DNA from: CAUYUA01 sp963575675
GTDB taxonomy: Bacteria > Pseudomonadota > Alphaproteobacteria > Azospirillales > Azospirillaceae
Direction: 5' to 3'
Assembly (NCBI GenBank): GCA_963575675.1
Contig: CAUYUA010000234.1
Span: forward strand, 1 to 25,250
Length of the DNA stretch: 25,250 bases
Both the position numbers and the translations under genes were made by a program. Under the pieces are notes generated by a model. It was given only the letters and a program-made list of their open reading frames with translations, searched no databases and was not told where the DNA came from. Shown piece by piece: positions 7,768 through 15,799 of this stretch. Numbering within the stretch: the stretch's first letter is position 1; the number at the start of each line of letters is the position of its first letter.

Positions 7768-9054
7768 TTAATCAACAACACGAAGCAATGCGTGGCGTTT
7801 CTTTCCTGCCGAGAGTTTGATTACCCCCTCCGCATTAACGTCCGCCGAAGAAAGCCGAGCCGCTTCATCAGAAAGCGCCACGTCGTTCATACGAGCGCCT
7901 CCTCCGCGAATCAAACGCCGCGCCTCGCCTTTCGACGCCGCCAACCCCGCGCTCACCAGAACATCCACAACCGACAGACCTGCCGTTAAAGCCTCAGCCG
8001 ACACGTCCACCGTCGGCAATCCCTCGGCGGCGGCGCCTTGCTCGAAAGTGCGACGCGCCGTCTCAGCCGCAGCTTCGGCGGCCCCGGCTCCATGGCACAG
8101 GCGCGTCGCCTCGTTGGCCAAGATTTTTTTTGCCTCGTTGATCTCCGACCCGCCCAAAGCCTCCAATCGAGCGACCTCGTCCAAAGGCAGCTCGGTGAAT
8201 AAACGCAAGAACCGACCAACATCGGCGTCTTCGGCATTGCGCCAGAACTGCCAGTAGTCATAGGGAGATAGACGATCCGCATTGAGCCACACCGCTCCAT
8301 TGGCGGTTTTACCCATTTTAGCGCCCGAGGCGGTCGTGATCAGATGTGTGGTCAGACCAAAGACCGCGCCTTGATCGATTCGTCGAGTCAACTCTATGCC
8401 GTTGACGATGTTGCCCCATTGATCCGAACCGCCCATTTGCAAAACGCATTTCCGACGGCGATACAGCTCCAAGAAATCATAGGCCTGGAGAATCATATAG
8501 TTGAACTCCAGGAAGGTCAGCGGCTGTTCGCGTTCCAAGCGCATACGCACAGAGTCGAACGTCAGCATGCGGTTGATGGTGAAGTGACGGCCAATATCAC
8601 GCAAAAACGAAATGTACTCCAAACGATCCAACCAATCCGCATTGTTGACCATAACGGCGTCGGTCGCTTGGGAAGAAGCCACACCATCACGAGCCACATC
8701 GTCGCCGAAAGACAGGAACTGCGTGAACACACGACGAATTCCCGCCATATTGCTGCTGATTTGGGCGTCGGAAAGCATTTGTCGGCTTTCGTCTTTGCCG
8801 GAAGGATCACCAACGCGCGTGGTTCCTCCCCCCATCAACACAATTGGCTGATGTCCCGTGCGTTGCATCCAGCGCAGCATCATGATCGGCACCAAACTGC
8901 CGACATGGAGGCTGTCAGCGGTGCAATCGAAGCCGATATAGCCTGTAATTGCTCCAGCCGCAGCCAGAGCGTCCAGCCCTTCCGCATCGGTGCAATTGTT
9001 GATGAAACCGCGCTCGCTCAGCGTGCGCAAAAATTCAGAACGATAAACAGTCAT
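7768..9054 (-). CDS. tyrS: Tyrosyl-tRNA synthetase
   Basis: Charges tRNA-Tyr with tyrosine in the cytoplasm. The 428-residue class I synthetase has GFDCTADSLHVGSL, with the HIGH-equivalent HVGS at 50-53, and MGGGTTRVGDPSGK (74-87). The tyrosine/tRNA-binding segment is QMGGSDQWGNI (206-216), and the KMSKS loop is present as KMGKT (246-250), the usual form in this subfamily. The C-terminus (about 360-425) carries an S4 RNA-binding domain. The length is normal. The start is either ATG 9054 or the GTG three codons upstream (9063); neither has a clear Shine-Dalgarno, and I prefer the ATG. It stands alone, flanked by repeats on both sides. Confidence 0.96.
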   Translation of the reverse strand: MTVYRSEFLRTLSERGFINNCTDAEGLDALAAAGAITGYIGFDCTADSLHVGSLVPIMMLRWMQRTGHQPIVLMGGGTTRVGDPSGKDESRQMLSDAQISSNMAGIRRVFTQFLSFGDDVARDGVASSQATDAVMVNNADWLDRLEYISFLRDIGRHFTINRMLTFDSVRMRLEREQPLTFLEFNYMILQAYDFLELYRRRKCVLQMGGSDQWGNIVNGIELTRRIDQGAVFGLTTHLITTASGAKMGKTANGAVWLNADRLSPYDYWQFWRNAEDADVGRFLRLFTELPLDEVARLEALGGSEINEAKKILANEATRLCHGAGAAEAAAETARRTFEQGAAAEGLPTVDVSAEALTAGLSVVDVLVSAGLAASKGEARRLIRGGGARMNDVALSDEAARLSSADVNAEGVIKLSAGKKRHALLRVVD

Positions 9055-9202
9055 GGGAAACACAAAAAGTTAGAGCCTTGACGACCGGAAGCATGAGGAG
9101 GCCAGTCCCTCTCATACCGGTGAGGTAAAAAATGACACACCAAGGCGCAGCAAGAAATAATAAAGCAACAAAAAACAACAAATCAAAAGGGGCCAACGAT
9201 TC

Positions 9203-9296
9203 CAAAGGACGATCGCTTCGCGAATAAGGGAGGGCTTTCGCTCCCCCCCTTATGATCCCCTGCGACCAGGAACACAGTCCCTGACCCCATCCAATC
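9203..9296 (-). repeat. Dispersed intergenic repeat family A (copy 1), with hairpin
   Basis: On the minus strand the order is ATGGGGTCAGGGACTGTG, TTCCTGGTCGCAGGGGATC, a hairpin (9224-9253; G-run/C-run stem with a GCGAAAGC-type loop), and TTCGCGAAGCGATCG. It is nearly collinear with 17155-17262 and with 11156-11230. The hairpin could terminate transcription from either side. The left part of this gap (9064-9200) holds another short imperfect hairpin near 9086-9122 and no gene. Confidence 0.75.
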
Positions 9297-9297
9297 T

Positions 9298-10341
9298 TCA
9301 TTCAGGAGACTCAGCAAAGTCCTCATAAAGATGCTCTTGGCCATGACGATCCCTCACCCAATATGCAGCGTCACCGGCAGAACGCAGAACGCTCGCAGCG
9401 ATCGGAACCTTTCCATAACCACCCGGAATGTCCAAAACATAAGAAGGTTGACACAACCCTGACGCCTCAGCCCGCAACGCTCCGGCCAGAGCCTGCCCTT
9501 CGGCAATCGAGGTTCGAAAATGCCCCGCGCCCCGCGCCAAGTCCAAATGATGCAGATAGTAAGGCTTAATGCGGTTAGCCACCAAAGCTCGCATCAAACG
9601 AGCCAAAGCGGTCGAATCATCATTCACGCCTTTCAAGAGCACAGTTTGACTCAACAAAGGAATCCCGGACTCCACGGCCAAAGCGCAAACGCAACGCATA
9701 GCGGGAGTCATCTCGTCGATGTGATTGACGTGAATCACCAGATAAACCGCGCGCGATGGACGCTGAAAGCGATTAATCGCCTGAATCAGCTCGGACGTGA
9801 ATCGACTGGGCGCTGAGACCGGCAAGCGCGTGTGAATTCGCACCACCTCGACATGCTCAATCGCAGCCAACGCCGACATAATTCCTTCCACACGACGCGG
9901 AGACAGAATCAACGGATCGCCGCCGGTAAGAATCACCTCCCAGATATCAGGTTTCTCGCGAATGTAATCCAAGGCGTGGCCCAACGCCTCCGGCGAAAGC
10001 GTCCCACGTTCGCGCCCGACCTTTTCTCGCCGAAAACAAAAGCGGCAGTAGGCGGCGCACTCTTGAACCGGCATAAGCAACACGCGATCCGGGTAGCGAT
10101 GAACGACGCCGAGACACGGTGAAAACCTTTGGTCTCCGATTGGATCGACGCGCTCGGCATCGATTGAAGTCAATTCGGCGACACAAGGCAGAAATTGCGC
10201 AGCCAGCGGCTTGGAGAGGTTTCCAAGCAGGTCGTCCGACAACAGAACCGGAAAACGCGCGCTCACCGCCTCAAGCGCCGCGTGTTCCTCGGAGCTGCAC
10301 AACCCAAGCGCCGCCAATTCAGAAATTGATCTCACGGACAT
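9298..10341 (-). CDS. epmB: Lysine 2,3-aminomutase-type radical SAM protein, EpmB-like
   Basis: A 347-residue radical SAM, PLP-dependent aminomutase. The cluster motif CAAYCRFC (Cys95, Cys99, Cys102) is followed by FRREKVG. GGDPLILSPRR (140-150) is the SAM-binding glycine region, and SYVLDIPGGYGKVP (300-313) carries the PLP lysine (Lys311). The length is close to E. coli EpmB (about 340) and shorter than clostridial KamA (above 400). The likely role is therefore to convert lysine to beta-lysine for modification of elongation factor P rather than lysine fermentation. The efp and epmA genes are not in the window, so this assignment rests on length and motifs. ATG 10341 has a GGGAC stretch somewhat far upstream (about 13 nt). 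Confidence 0.85.
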   Translation of the reverse strand: MSVRSISELAALGLCSSEEHAALEAVSARFPVLLSDDLLGNLSKPLAAQFLPCVAELTSIDAERVDPIGDQRFSPCLGVVHRYPDRVLLMPVQECAAYCRFCFRREKVGRERGTLSPEALGHALDYIREKPDIWEVILTGGDPLILSPRRVEGIMSALAAIEHVEVVRIHTRLPVSAPSRFTSELIQAINRFQRPSRAVYLVIHVNHIDEMTPAMRCVCALAVESGIPLLSQTVLLKGVNDDSTALARLMRALVANRIKPYYLHHLDLARGAGHFRTSIAEGQALAGALRAEASGLCQPSYVLDIPGGYGKVPIAASVLRSAGDAAYWVRDRHGQEHLYEDFAESPE

Positions 10342-10368
10342 AAAAACAAATACGTCCCTTTTTTCTAA

Positions 10369-10388
10369 GAGCCCGTCCGGACAGGCTC
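10369..10388. repeat. 20-bp imperfect palindrome GAGCC(C/T)GTCCGGAC(A/G)GGCTC
   Basis: A near-perfect dyad just upstream of the EpmB-like gene and downstream of the DUF2061 gene. Related words lie at 7653-7665 (GAGTCTGTCCGG) and 19141-19149 (GAGCCTGTC). It could be a terminator stem for the minus-strand DUF2061 gene or a remnant of a dispersed element. Confidence 0.5.
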
Positions 10389-10409
10389 GAATGATAGAAA
10401 CGAGCTTTT

Positions 10410-11078
10410 CTATTCATCCTCGACAGGCTGCACCGCGCCATTGTCGATCGGCGGACCATAATAGCTCCAAGCCAGCTCGTGGAAGAAGTAGATCGTGCTA
10501 TCGATCACAGCGTTTCCAAGCGACAAACCAATAGACAACAACGGATCGCCCGTAAACGCCAAAGCCGTCAGAAATACGTTGGCGATGCTGATCATACGAT
10601 AACACACGGTTTTCCAGGCGCTGAGCTTAACCGTCGAAACCGTCTGAGGATCAGGGCCGAAATAGCTCCAGGCCATTTCATGCAAGTCGTAGAGCGTGCT
10701 GGAAATCACGGCGTTCAGCGCCTTGATGCCGAGACCGCCGAAGAAACTGCCGGTCCACCACCAGCCAACCACAAAAGCGTCAATCGAAGCCGCAACCCGA
10801 TAAGTAAACGTTTTCCACATGCCGACTTTCCAAGCCGGAACAGGTTTACGCTCGTCAACGGGCGGATTTTGCGGCTGCTCGGAGGCGGAGTATCCTACGG
10901 TTAAAAGCTCCGATTCGGAAGCAACGTCCTCGGCCTTCAAGAGCGCCGTTACGCCGCCGTCAAAACCAAAATTCGGAGCCGCACGACGCGGCGTCGCCAG
11001 AGCAGGAGCCACCGTCAACCATAAAATCAAAAAGACCCCAACAGCCACCCTAATGACAGGTCTGCGCGTTCCCATCAT
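10410..11078 (-). CDS. Exported protein with two tandem DUF2061 modules
   Basis: A 222-residue protein with an N-terminal signal sequence or anchor (8-28), a hydrophilic linker (30-85), then two similar modules at 88-141 and 155-208. Both follow the DUF2061 pattern: WKTxxYR start, hydrophobic helix, TG turn, second helix with N-AVI-ST, and the ending H-E-AWSYxG. Module 1 has WKTFTYR and LHEMAWSYFG; module 2 has WKTVCYR and FHELAWSYYG. DUF2061 is a small predicted membrane domain of unknown function, usually single. The duplication within one exported protein looks unusual. ATG ATG at 11076-11078/11073-11075 follows a GAAAG site. It stands alone between repeats. The function is unknown. Confidence 0.75.
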   Translation of the reverse strand: MMGTRRPVIRVAVGVFLILWLTVAPALATPRRAAPNFGFDGGVTALLKAEDVASESELLTVGYSASEQPQNPPVDERKPVPAWKVGMWKTFTYRVAASIDAFVVGWWWTGSFFGGLGIKALNAVISSTLYDLHEMAWSYFGPDPQTVSTVKLSAWKTVCYRMISIANVFLTALAFTGDPLLSIGLSLGNAVIDSTIYFFHELAWSYYGPPIDNGAVQPVEDE

Positions 11079-11155
11079 AATTTTCTTTCATCACCAATCA
11101 ATAAAGGTAGGGCATCATTTCAGAAATTACATCGACAATCAACCAATCAAATACG

Positions 11156-11230
11156 ATCAATAAGGGGGGAGCTTTCGAGCCCCCCTTATGATCCTTCACG
11201 TCCAGGAACACAGTTCCCGGCTCCATCGAA
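11156..11230 (-). repeat. Dispersed intergenic repeat family A (copy 2), with hairpin
   Basis: On the minus strand it reads GATGGAGCCGGGAACTGTG, TTCCTGGACGTGAAGGATC, then a hairpin at 11160-11189 (stem ATAAGGGGG...CCCCCTTAT around a GCTCGAAAGC loop region). It has the same order as copies 9203-9296 and 17155-17262 but lacks the TTCGCGAAGCGA end. Confidence 0.75.
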
Positions 11231-11334
11231 TATTTTCTTCATTATACTCTGCTTACTTGAGAGTGCGAAAATCGTGCGGCCTCCCTGAATTGAAATGGCC
11301 CTCACACTTCTGGTTGTCACAAACTCCAAGTCAT

Positions 11335-11395
11335 GGTTTCCAAAGGCCTCCCGGCCTTTGGTGGGTCGAGGGCGAAGCCCCGATTCCTTGCCGGT
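11335..11395 (-). repeat. Dispersed intergenic repeat family B (copy 3)
   Basis: On the minus strand it includes CCAAAGGCCGGGAGGCCTTT followed by GGAAACC, matching the core of 160-235. The core CAAAGGC...GCCTTTG is itself a strong dyad (about 11340-11361). Confidence 0.55.
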
Positions 11396-11458
11396 TTTTT
11401 TTCGGATTCTCAATCGGACAGAGTACACCTTATTATTTATTCGGTTCTTTTAATGAAT

Positions 11459-11806
11459 TCACTTCCGCTCAATAGCCGTCACGCCGTAGAGGTCCAAAAA
11501 CACCATGCTCGACAACATCGACCCCGTCGCCGCGCCAATCAATGTCGCCGGAACGCCTCCCGACGTAACCCCCATCAATGTTCCACCAATCAATGTTCCC
11601 GCCAGAACCGTCAACGTATAACGTGTTCCGAAACGAAACATCTCCGCCTGGCCACGCGCCGAACGATCATCATAAACATCCGCCGTCACCGATGGAGCCA
11701 CCACAGAAGACGACGCTTGAGAACGAGTCTGAGCCCGCGCCTCTCTTTCCCCGACGACCATCGCCATGAAAAGCACCGCCATCAGCGCCAAAAGCGCAGT
11801 TCGCAT
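11459..11806 (-). CDS. Small exported glycine-rich hydrophobic protein, unknown function
   Basis: A 115-residue protein. ATG 11806 has a strong GGAGG (spacing about 6), which decides this start over longer readings. Residues 1-25 form a signal peptide ending in an AxA-type site (EARA-Q). A short polar region follows, then a glycine-rich hydrophobic segment (63-105) with repeated small residues, as in glycine-zipper membrane segments, ending DLYGVTAIERK. I do not recognise a family. It lies 56 bp downstream of the hybrid kinase on the same strand, so co-transcription is possible. It is probably a membrane or periplasmic accessory protein. Confidence 0.65.
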   Translation of the reverse strand: MRTALLALMAVLFMAMVVGEREARAQTRSQASSSVVAPSVTADVYDDRSARGQAEMFRFGTRYTLTVLAGTLIGGTLMGVTSGGVPATLIGAATGSMLSSMVFLDLYGVTAIERK

Positions 11807-11862
11807 CACACCCTCCGTTGAAACGGACTCTTCCGCGAAAAGCCCGAACTTAAAAAACAACA

Positions 11863-14427
11863 TTAACGCCGCTCTTCCGCCAAGAAGCAATTCACAGACG
11901 CCGAAGCAATCGATACGGCGCGCGGCAATAAAGACGCTCGCGCAGAAGCCTCGGCCGAAGATTTGCTCTCGCAGGCGACCTCAACAGTAAAAGCCAACGC
12001 CCGCAATCCAGAACACCCCAAAGAAGCGGCGGATGATTTTATATCATGCGCGAAGCGTTCCGCTTCATCCCACTGAGCCGCCGCAACCGCCTCGGAGAGC
12101 CCCGCCAAAGCTTGCTCGATTTGGACAAGGTAAGCTTCAATCAGAACCGGAAAAGCCTCGGCGCCAACGGCGTCGCCAAACCGACGCAACACGTCGGCGT
12201 CGAACGCCTCCAACGCGCCGGAGACAAGGTTGCCTCCCTCCTCCTCGCTCTGAACGGCGTCCTCCTCGGAGGCATTCTTATCCTTGTTGCGGTCAAGCGA
12301 CTGCGTCCCTCCGGTCAAATGCGCCGCAATCGTCGATAGCAACACTTCCTTGATGATCGGCTTGCTGATCACGCCGTCGAAAACGCCCCCCGCCTCACGC
12401 CGAGATTGAGAATTCACCGCACCTGCCGTTAAGGCCAGGATCGGCATGTTCCCCTTCCCCAACGCCAAAGACCGAATCGCCGTAGAGGCGGCGACCCCGT
12501 CCATCACCGGCATCAGCATATCCATCAAGATCAAATCATAATCGCCATCCTGCGCGGCGCACACGGCCTCTTGACCGTTTGTGGCGACGTCAACATGGCA
12601 ACCGGCTCGACGCAACATAATTCCAGCCACTTGCTGATTGATTTCGGAATCATCGACCAACAACAGCCGCGCGCCATGCAAAACCGCGCGATCCGGCAGA
12701 GCGCTTCCGATTTTCGACAAAGTCGATGAAGACAGCGTTGTTTGAGACAGCGTCAACTCAAGCGCTTCGCTTTCCGACGGCGACGCGACATCGTCCGCAC
12801 AAAAAGCAAACGTCGATTTCGCATCACCCCCAATCCACGGGCGGAGACACAAACGCAGCGCGCGCCGAGACGCCGGCTCGGCCAGAGTGGCGGAAAACCC
12901 CAAATCTCGCGCCCACCGAACATCTTTTGAACGCACCATGGGATGAAGAAGAATTTGCGGAACGCCCACGCCGCCGCAATGATTACGCAGACGCTCGCCG
13001 ATTCCGACTCCGGAGCCATCCGGCAAACGATCGGCAATAAAAATCGCCGTCGGAGGAAAACGACGCAACGAAAGCCGCTTCAACGCCTGAGCGCCGGAGG
13101 CCGCCGCTTCAACCTCTCCCCCCAAGCGCTCCAGAAGCCCCGTCAAGGCAAGTCGCGACAGGGGCGACGCAGAGACCACCAACGCCGACCATCCACCCGA
13201 CGCCTGCTCCGACGGAGCGTCTGAAACCACATCCCGAACCATCAAAGGAACGGAGAATATAAATCGACTGCCCCGACCAAGTTCGCTTTCCACAACGATC
13301 GATCCGCCCATCATCTTCAAGAGACGACGACAAATCGTCAATCCCAGGCCGGTTCCACCATACTGCCGCGTGGTCGAAACATCGGCCTGACTGAATTCTT
13401 CAAACAACCGCTCACACGCGCCAGAAGCAATGCCGACGCCGGTGTCGGCAACCACAAACTGAATTAAGGAACGATCTTTCTCGTCATCAACATCTTTTTC
13501 ATTATCAACGACCGTCAACTCAACTCTGATTTCGCCTTGCTGAGTGAACTTGACCGCGTTGCCGATCAAGTTCAATAAAATCTGACGCAATCTTCCCGGA
13601 TCACCAACAACAACCTCCGGAACATCCTTTCCGAACAACACGCCGAAATCCAAGTTTTTGTTCTGAACTCTGGGCGCAACAATAGAAACGGCGTCTTCCA
13701 CCATATCGCGCAAGTTGAACGGCGTGGTCTCCAGCTCCAATTTCTCGGCTTCGATCTTCGAAAAATCGAGAATGTCGCTGATAATCTGCAAAAGCGCCTC
13801 CGTGGAAGCGCGGGCGGTGCGCACGAAAGTTTGCTGCTCCGCCGTCAAGTCGGTGTCGTCCAGAAGCTGCAACATGCCGAGAACTCCGTTCATCGGCGTG
13901 CGGATTTCATGGCTCATCATGGCCAAAAAACGCGACTTGGCCAGATTGGCGGCCTCCGCCACTTCTTTGGAACGACGAATTTCTTCGGCGGTCTTCGCCA
14001 GCATCTGATTCATACTGTCGAGGCCTTGCGCGTAATCTACAGCCGCCCCACGCAACAACATTTCCTCACCGGCGTCTTCCAGAAAAATCGCAACGCCGCC
14101 CTCCGGCGGTCGCCGACGCATAACATACGCCGTGATATAAAATTTTCCCCGCTCTGGATGAACGCCAACCAAATTATCGTATCGAATATCTTGCGCGTCT
14201 TGTTTTTGCTCAAACGCTCTTTCATACCCCGCCAGAAAGGAAAAACTGCGCGGCAAACCGCCGTCGCTTGGAAACGAAACGCCCAAACGATCAAACAATC
14301 CACCTTTTGCCCACACCACCAGACCATCGCCCGACAAAACCACAACCCCAAAGCTCGTCGAGTTCAAAAGAAGAGACGAAACTTCCGCCAACACGGGCTC
14401 AAGTCCTGACGCCGGCAAGATCGACAT
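11863..14427 (-). CDS. Soluble hybrid histidine kinase with degenerate receiver, receiver and HPt domains
   Basis: 854 residues with no membrane helix. Layout: PAS-like sensor (about 12-118), linker helix (130-165), DHp domain with SHEIRTPMNG (His173), catalytic domain with NLIGNAVKF (286-294), DTGVGI (328-333) and GGTGLGL (357-363). A first receiver-like domain follows (about 415-530), then an intact receiver (586-705; Asp592/593, phospho-acceptor Asp636, Lys689) and a C-terminal HPt with AHDIKSSAASLG (His794). In the first receiver the acidic pair and lysine are replaced (VVSASP, LAEP) although an aspartate (Asp466) remains, so it may be a non-switching module. ATG 14427 follows GAGGGG at good spacing; a TTG five codons upstream is less likely. 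The ArcB/BarA-like architecture suggests a complete phosphorelay whose output could be the neighbouring CtrA, but that is inference. Confidence 0.92.
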   Translation of the reverse strand: MSILPASGLEPVLAEVSSLLLNSTSFGVVVLSGDGLVVWAKGGLFDRLGVSFPSDGGLPRSFSFLAGYERAFEQKQDAQDIRYDNLVGVHPERGKFYITAYVMRRRPPEGGVAIFLEDAGEEMLLRGAAVDYAQGLDSMNQMLAKTAEEIRRSKEVAEAANLAKSRFLAMMSHEIRTPMNGVLGMLQLLDDTDLTAEQQTFVRTARASTEALLQIISDILDFSKIEAEKLELETTPFNLRDMVEDAVSIVAPRVQNKNLDFGVLFGKDVPEVVVGDPGRLRQILLNLIGNAVKFTQQGEIRVELTVVDNEKDVDDEKDRSLIQFVVADTGVGIASGACERLFEEFSQADVSTTRQYGGTGLGLTICRRLLKMMGGSIVVESELGRGSRFIFSVPLMVRDVVSDAPSEQASGGWSALVVSASPLSRLALTGLLERLGGEVEAAASGAQALKRLSLRRFPPTAIFIADRLPDGSGVGIGERLRNHCGGVGVPQILLHPMVRSKDVRWARDLGFSATLAEPASRRALRLCLRPWIGGDAKSTFAFCADDVASPSESEALELTLSQTTLSSSTLSKIGSALPDRAVLHGARLLLVDDSEINQQVAGIMLRRAGCHVDVATNGQEAVCAAQDGDYDLILMDMLMPVMDGVAASTAIRSLALGKGNMPILALTAGAVNSQSRREAGGVFDGVISKPIIKEVLLSTIAAHLTGGTQSLDRNKDKNASEEDAVQSEEEGGNLVSGALEAFDADVLRRFGDAVGAEAFPVLIEAYLVQIEQALAGLSEAVAAAQWDEAERFAHDIKSSAASLGCSGLRALAFTVEVACESKSSAEASARASLLPRAVSIASASVNCFLAEERR

Positions 14428-14581
14428 AGACGCGCCCCTCAACCAACTTCATTAAATCAAGATCGAACGACGGATCAACGAAAAACGCCTCTCGCCACAA
14501 GCGGGCTTCGACAACATAGCGGGCTTCGACAACATAGCAGCCTTCGACAACATCGTGATCTTTGACGGATAGAACCCCCAT
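14399..14581 (-). CDS. Candidate small ORF with hexapeptide repeat between ctrA and the kinase
   Basis: A 60-codon ORF whose ATG (14579-14581) shares a base with the ctrA stop (TGATG overlap) and whose end overlaps the kinase start by about 29 bp, so it could be translationally coupled to both. Three 18-bp direct repeats (14501-14518, 14519-14536, 14537-14554; the first two identical) encode VVEGCY/VVEARY/VVEARL-like hexapeptides. A more ordinary tail follows, containing FDLDLMKLVEGRVYVDLAGV. No family is recognised. It could be a real small protein or simply the kinase leader carrying a short tandem repeat. Confidence 0.35.
   Translation of the reverse strand: MGVLSVKDHDVVEGCYVVEARYVVEARLWREAFFVDPSFDLDLMKLVEGRVYVDLAGVRT
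14501..14554 (-). repeat. 18-bp tandem repeat, three units
   Basis: Units GCGGGCTTCGACAACATA (14501-14518 and 14519-14536, identical) and a third with three changes (14537-14554), on plus-strand coordinates, in the short ctrA-kinase gap. A partial fourth unit may follow at 14555-14570. The unit length is a multiple of three. Confidence 0.9.
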
Positions 14582-15336
14582 CAAGAAACATCTCCGACCT
14601 CTTCCAAGGCCGGTTCTCCATTGTTCCCGCCATTATTGGCGGCGGCAACATCCTGAACATCCTGCGGATCGCGCAGAACGTACCCTCGCCCCCACACTGT
14701 TTCAATATAGTTCTCGCCATAACTGGCGGAAGCCAGTTTCTTCCGCAACTTACAGATGAAGACATCAATAATCTTCAGCTCCGGCTCGTCCATTCCGCCG
14801 TAAAGGTGATTAAGAAACATCTCCTTTGTCAGCGTTGTTCCTTTGCGCAACGAAAGCAACTCCAGAATGCCATACTCTTTGCCGGTAAGATGCAAGGGGT
14901 GATTATCAATTTCAGCGGTTCGCGCATCGAGATGCACAGCCAGACGACCGGTTCGAATTACGCTCTCCGAGTGCCCTTTGCTCCGCCGCACAATGGCTTG
15001 CAACCGAGCAATCAATTCTCGTTTGTCGAACGGCTTCGTGAGATAATCATCCGCGCCGAATCCCAACCCTTTAATCTTATGGTCCATTTCGGAAAGGCCC
15101 GACAAGATCAAGATCGGAGTTGCGACTCGCGCAGAGCGCAAACGACGCAGAACCTCGTATCCATCGATGTCAGGCAACATCAAATCGAGGATGATAATAT
15201 CATAGTCATAAAGTTTTCCGATCTCCAGACCATCTTCTCCAAGATCAGTAGAATCAACGATACATCCTTCGGACTTCAACATCAGCTCGATGCTTTTAAC
15301 CAAGGAGCAATCGTCTTCAACCAGCAAAACCCTCAT
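14581..15336 (-). CDS. ctrA: Cell-cycle response regulator CtrA
   Basis: An OmpR-type DNA-binding response regulator and master cell-cycle/flagellar regulator of alphaproteobacteria. 251 residues from ATG 15336 (MRVLLVEDD, the family start; a TTG six codons upstream is less likely). The receiver domain has Glu7/Asp8/Asp9, phospho-acceptor Asp51 in LDLMLPDIDG, and KPF later. The winged-helix domain has HLTGKEYGILELL, EPELKIIDVFICKLRKKL and YIETVWGRGYVLRDP, which is almost diagnostic for CtrA. The C-terminus is an acidic/Asn-rich tail ending EVGDVS, lacking the terminal Ala-Ala that marks Caulobacter CtrA for ClpXP proteolysis. It is divergent from fliI and upstream of a hybrid kinase on the same strand. 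The CtrA name is strongly supported by sequence. Confidence 0.96.
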   Translation of the reverse strand: MRVLLVEDDCSLVKSIELMLKSEGCIVDSTDLGEDGLEIGKLYDYDIIILDLMLPDIDGYEVLRRLRSARVATPILILSGLSEMDHKIKGLGFGADDYLTKPFDKRELIARLQAIVRRSKGHSESVIRTGRLAVHLDARTAEIDNHPLHLTGKEYGILELLSLRKGTTLTKEMFLNHLYGGMDEPELKIIDVFICKLRKKLASASYGENYIETVWGRGYVLRDPQDVQDVAAANNGGNNGEPALEEVGDVS

Positions 15337-15799
15337 GGCGGCATTCCGATACAATCACTAAGCCATATTTAGACATACACACGCTTATTTTAAAATCCGG
15401 ATCATTAGGTCATAAGAGCACCCTTACTGTGACGCCCCATCCAATCGAAATTTTAACAAAACTCAACACGCCAGACACACCCAATCGCCTAACTTTACAC
15501 ACAATCTTATTGCACTATGCTTAACATCACGTTCGGAGTTCCAAACTTCCAATTAACAGTGACAGAGTTCAAACCACTCGTATTTCTGATTTTACGTCTT
15601 TGATCTTGCGTCAACGCCAACCCAACATACGATGAAGCGAGTGTCGAACAACCGACCGAATGGTAATGCGAGTTGAAAACACAATCAAGCAACGATAAAT
15701 ATTTTTGACGCAGCCAAAAGATAAGGAGCCCTCCTCCCCAAACGCTCTCACCTTAACAACAACCTTGCACGATCAAGTTTCCCGACGAAAGGATCAAGA
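15337..15799. promoter_or_regulatory. Divergent ctrA-fliI intergenic region
   Basis: 463 bp between the two divergent starts; it must hold both promoters. It is AT-richer than the genes and contains many TTAA words (for example near 15392, 15453 and 15520), as CtrA-regulated regions do, but I find no clean TTAA-N7-TTAA site. No terminator or credible gene is seen; a 61-codon TTG-start ORF on the minus strand (15507-15692) is not convincing. Confidence 0.5.

Larger units (their letters stand above)
11079..11458. other. Repeat-filled intergenic region
   Basis: 380 bp with no supported gene. It holds a family A repeat (11156-11230), a family B repeat (11335-11395) and an AT-richer segment (11405-11458). 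Small ORFs across it are translations of the repeats. A promoter for the minus-strand DUF2061 gene should lie near 11090-11150, but I see no convincing boxes. Confidence 0.6.

Noticed and set aside
15507..15692. 61-codon minus-strand ORF in the ctrA-fliI gap
   Set aside because: TTG start, no ribosome site, no recognised motif, in a region expected to be regulatory.
15337..15799. CtrA binding sites (TTAA-N7-TTAA) between ctrA and fliI
   Set aside because: Several TTAA half-words occur but none has the correctly spaced partner by eye; AT-richness alone explains them.
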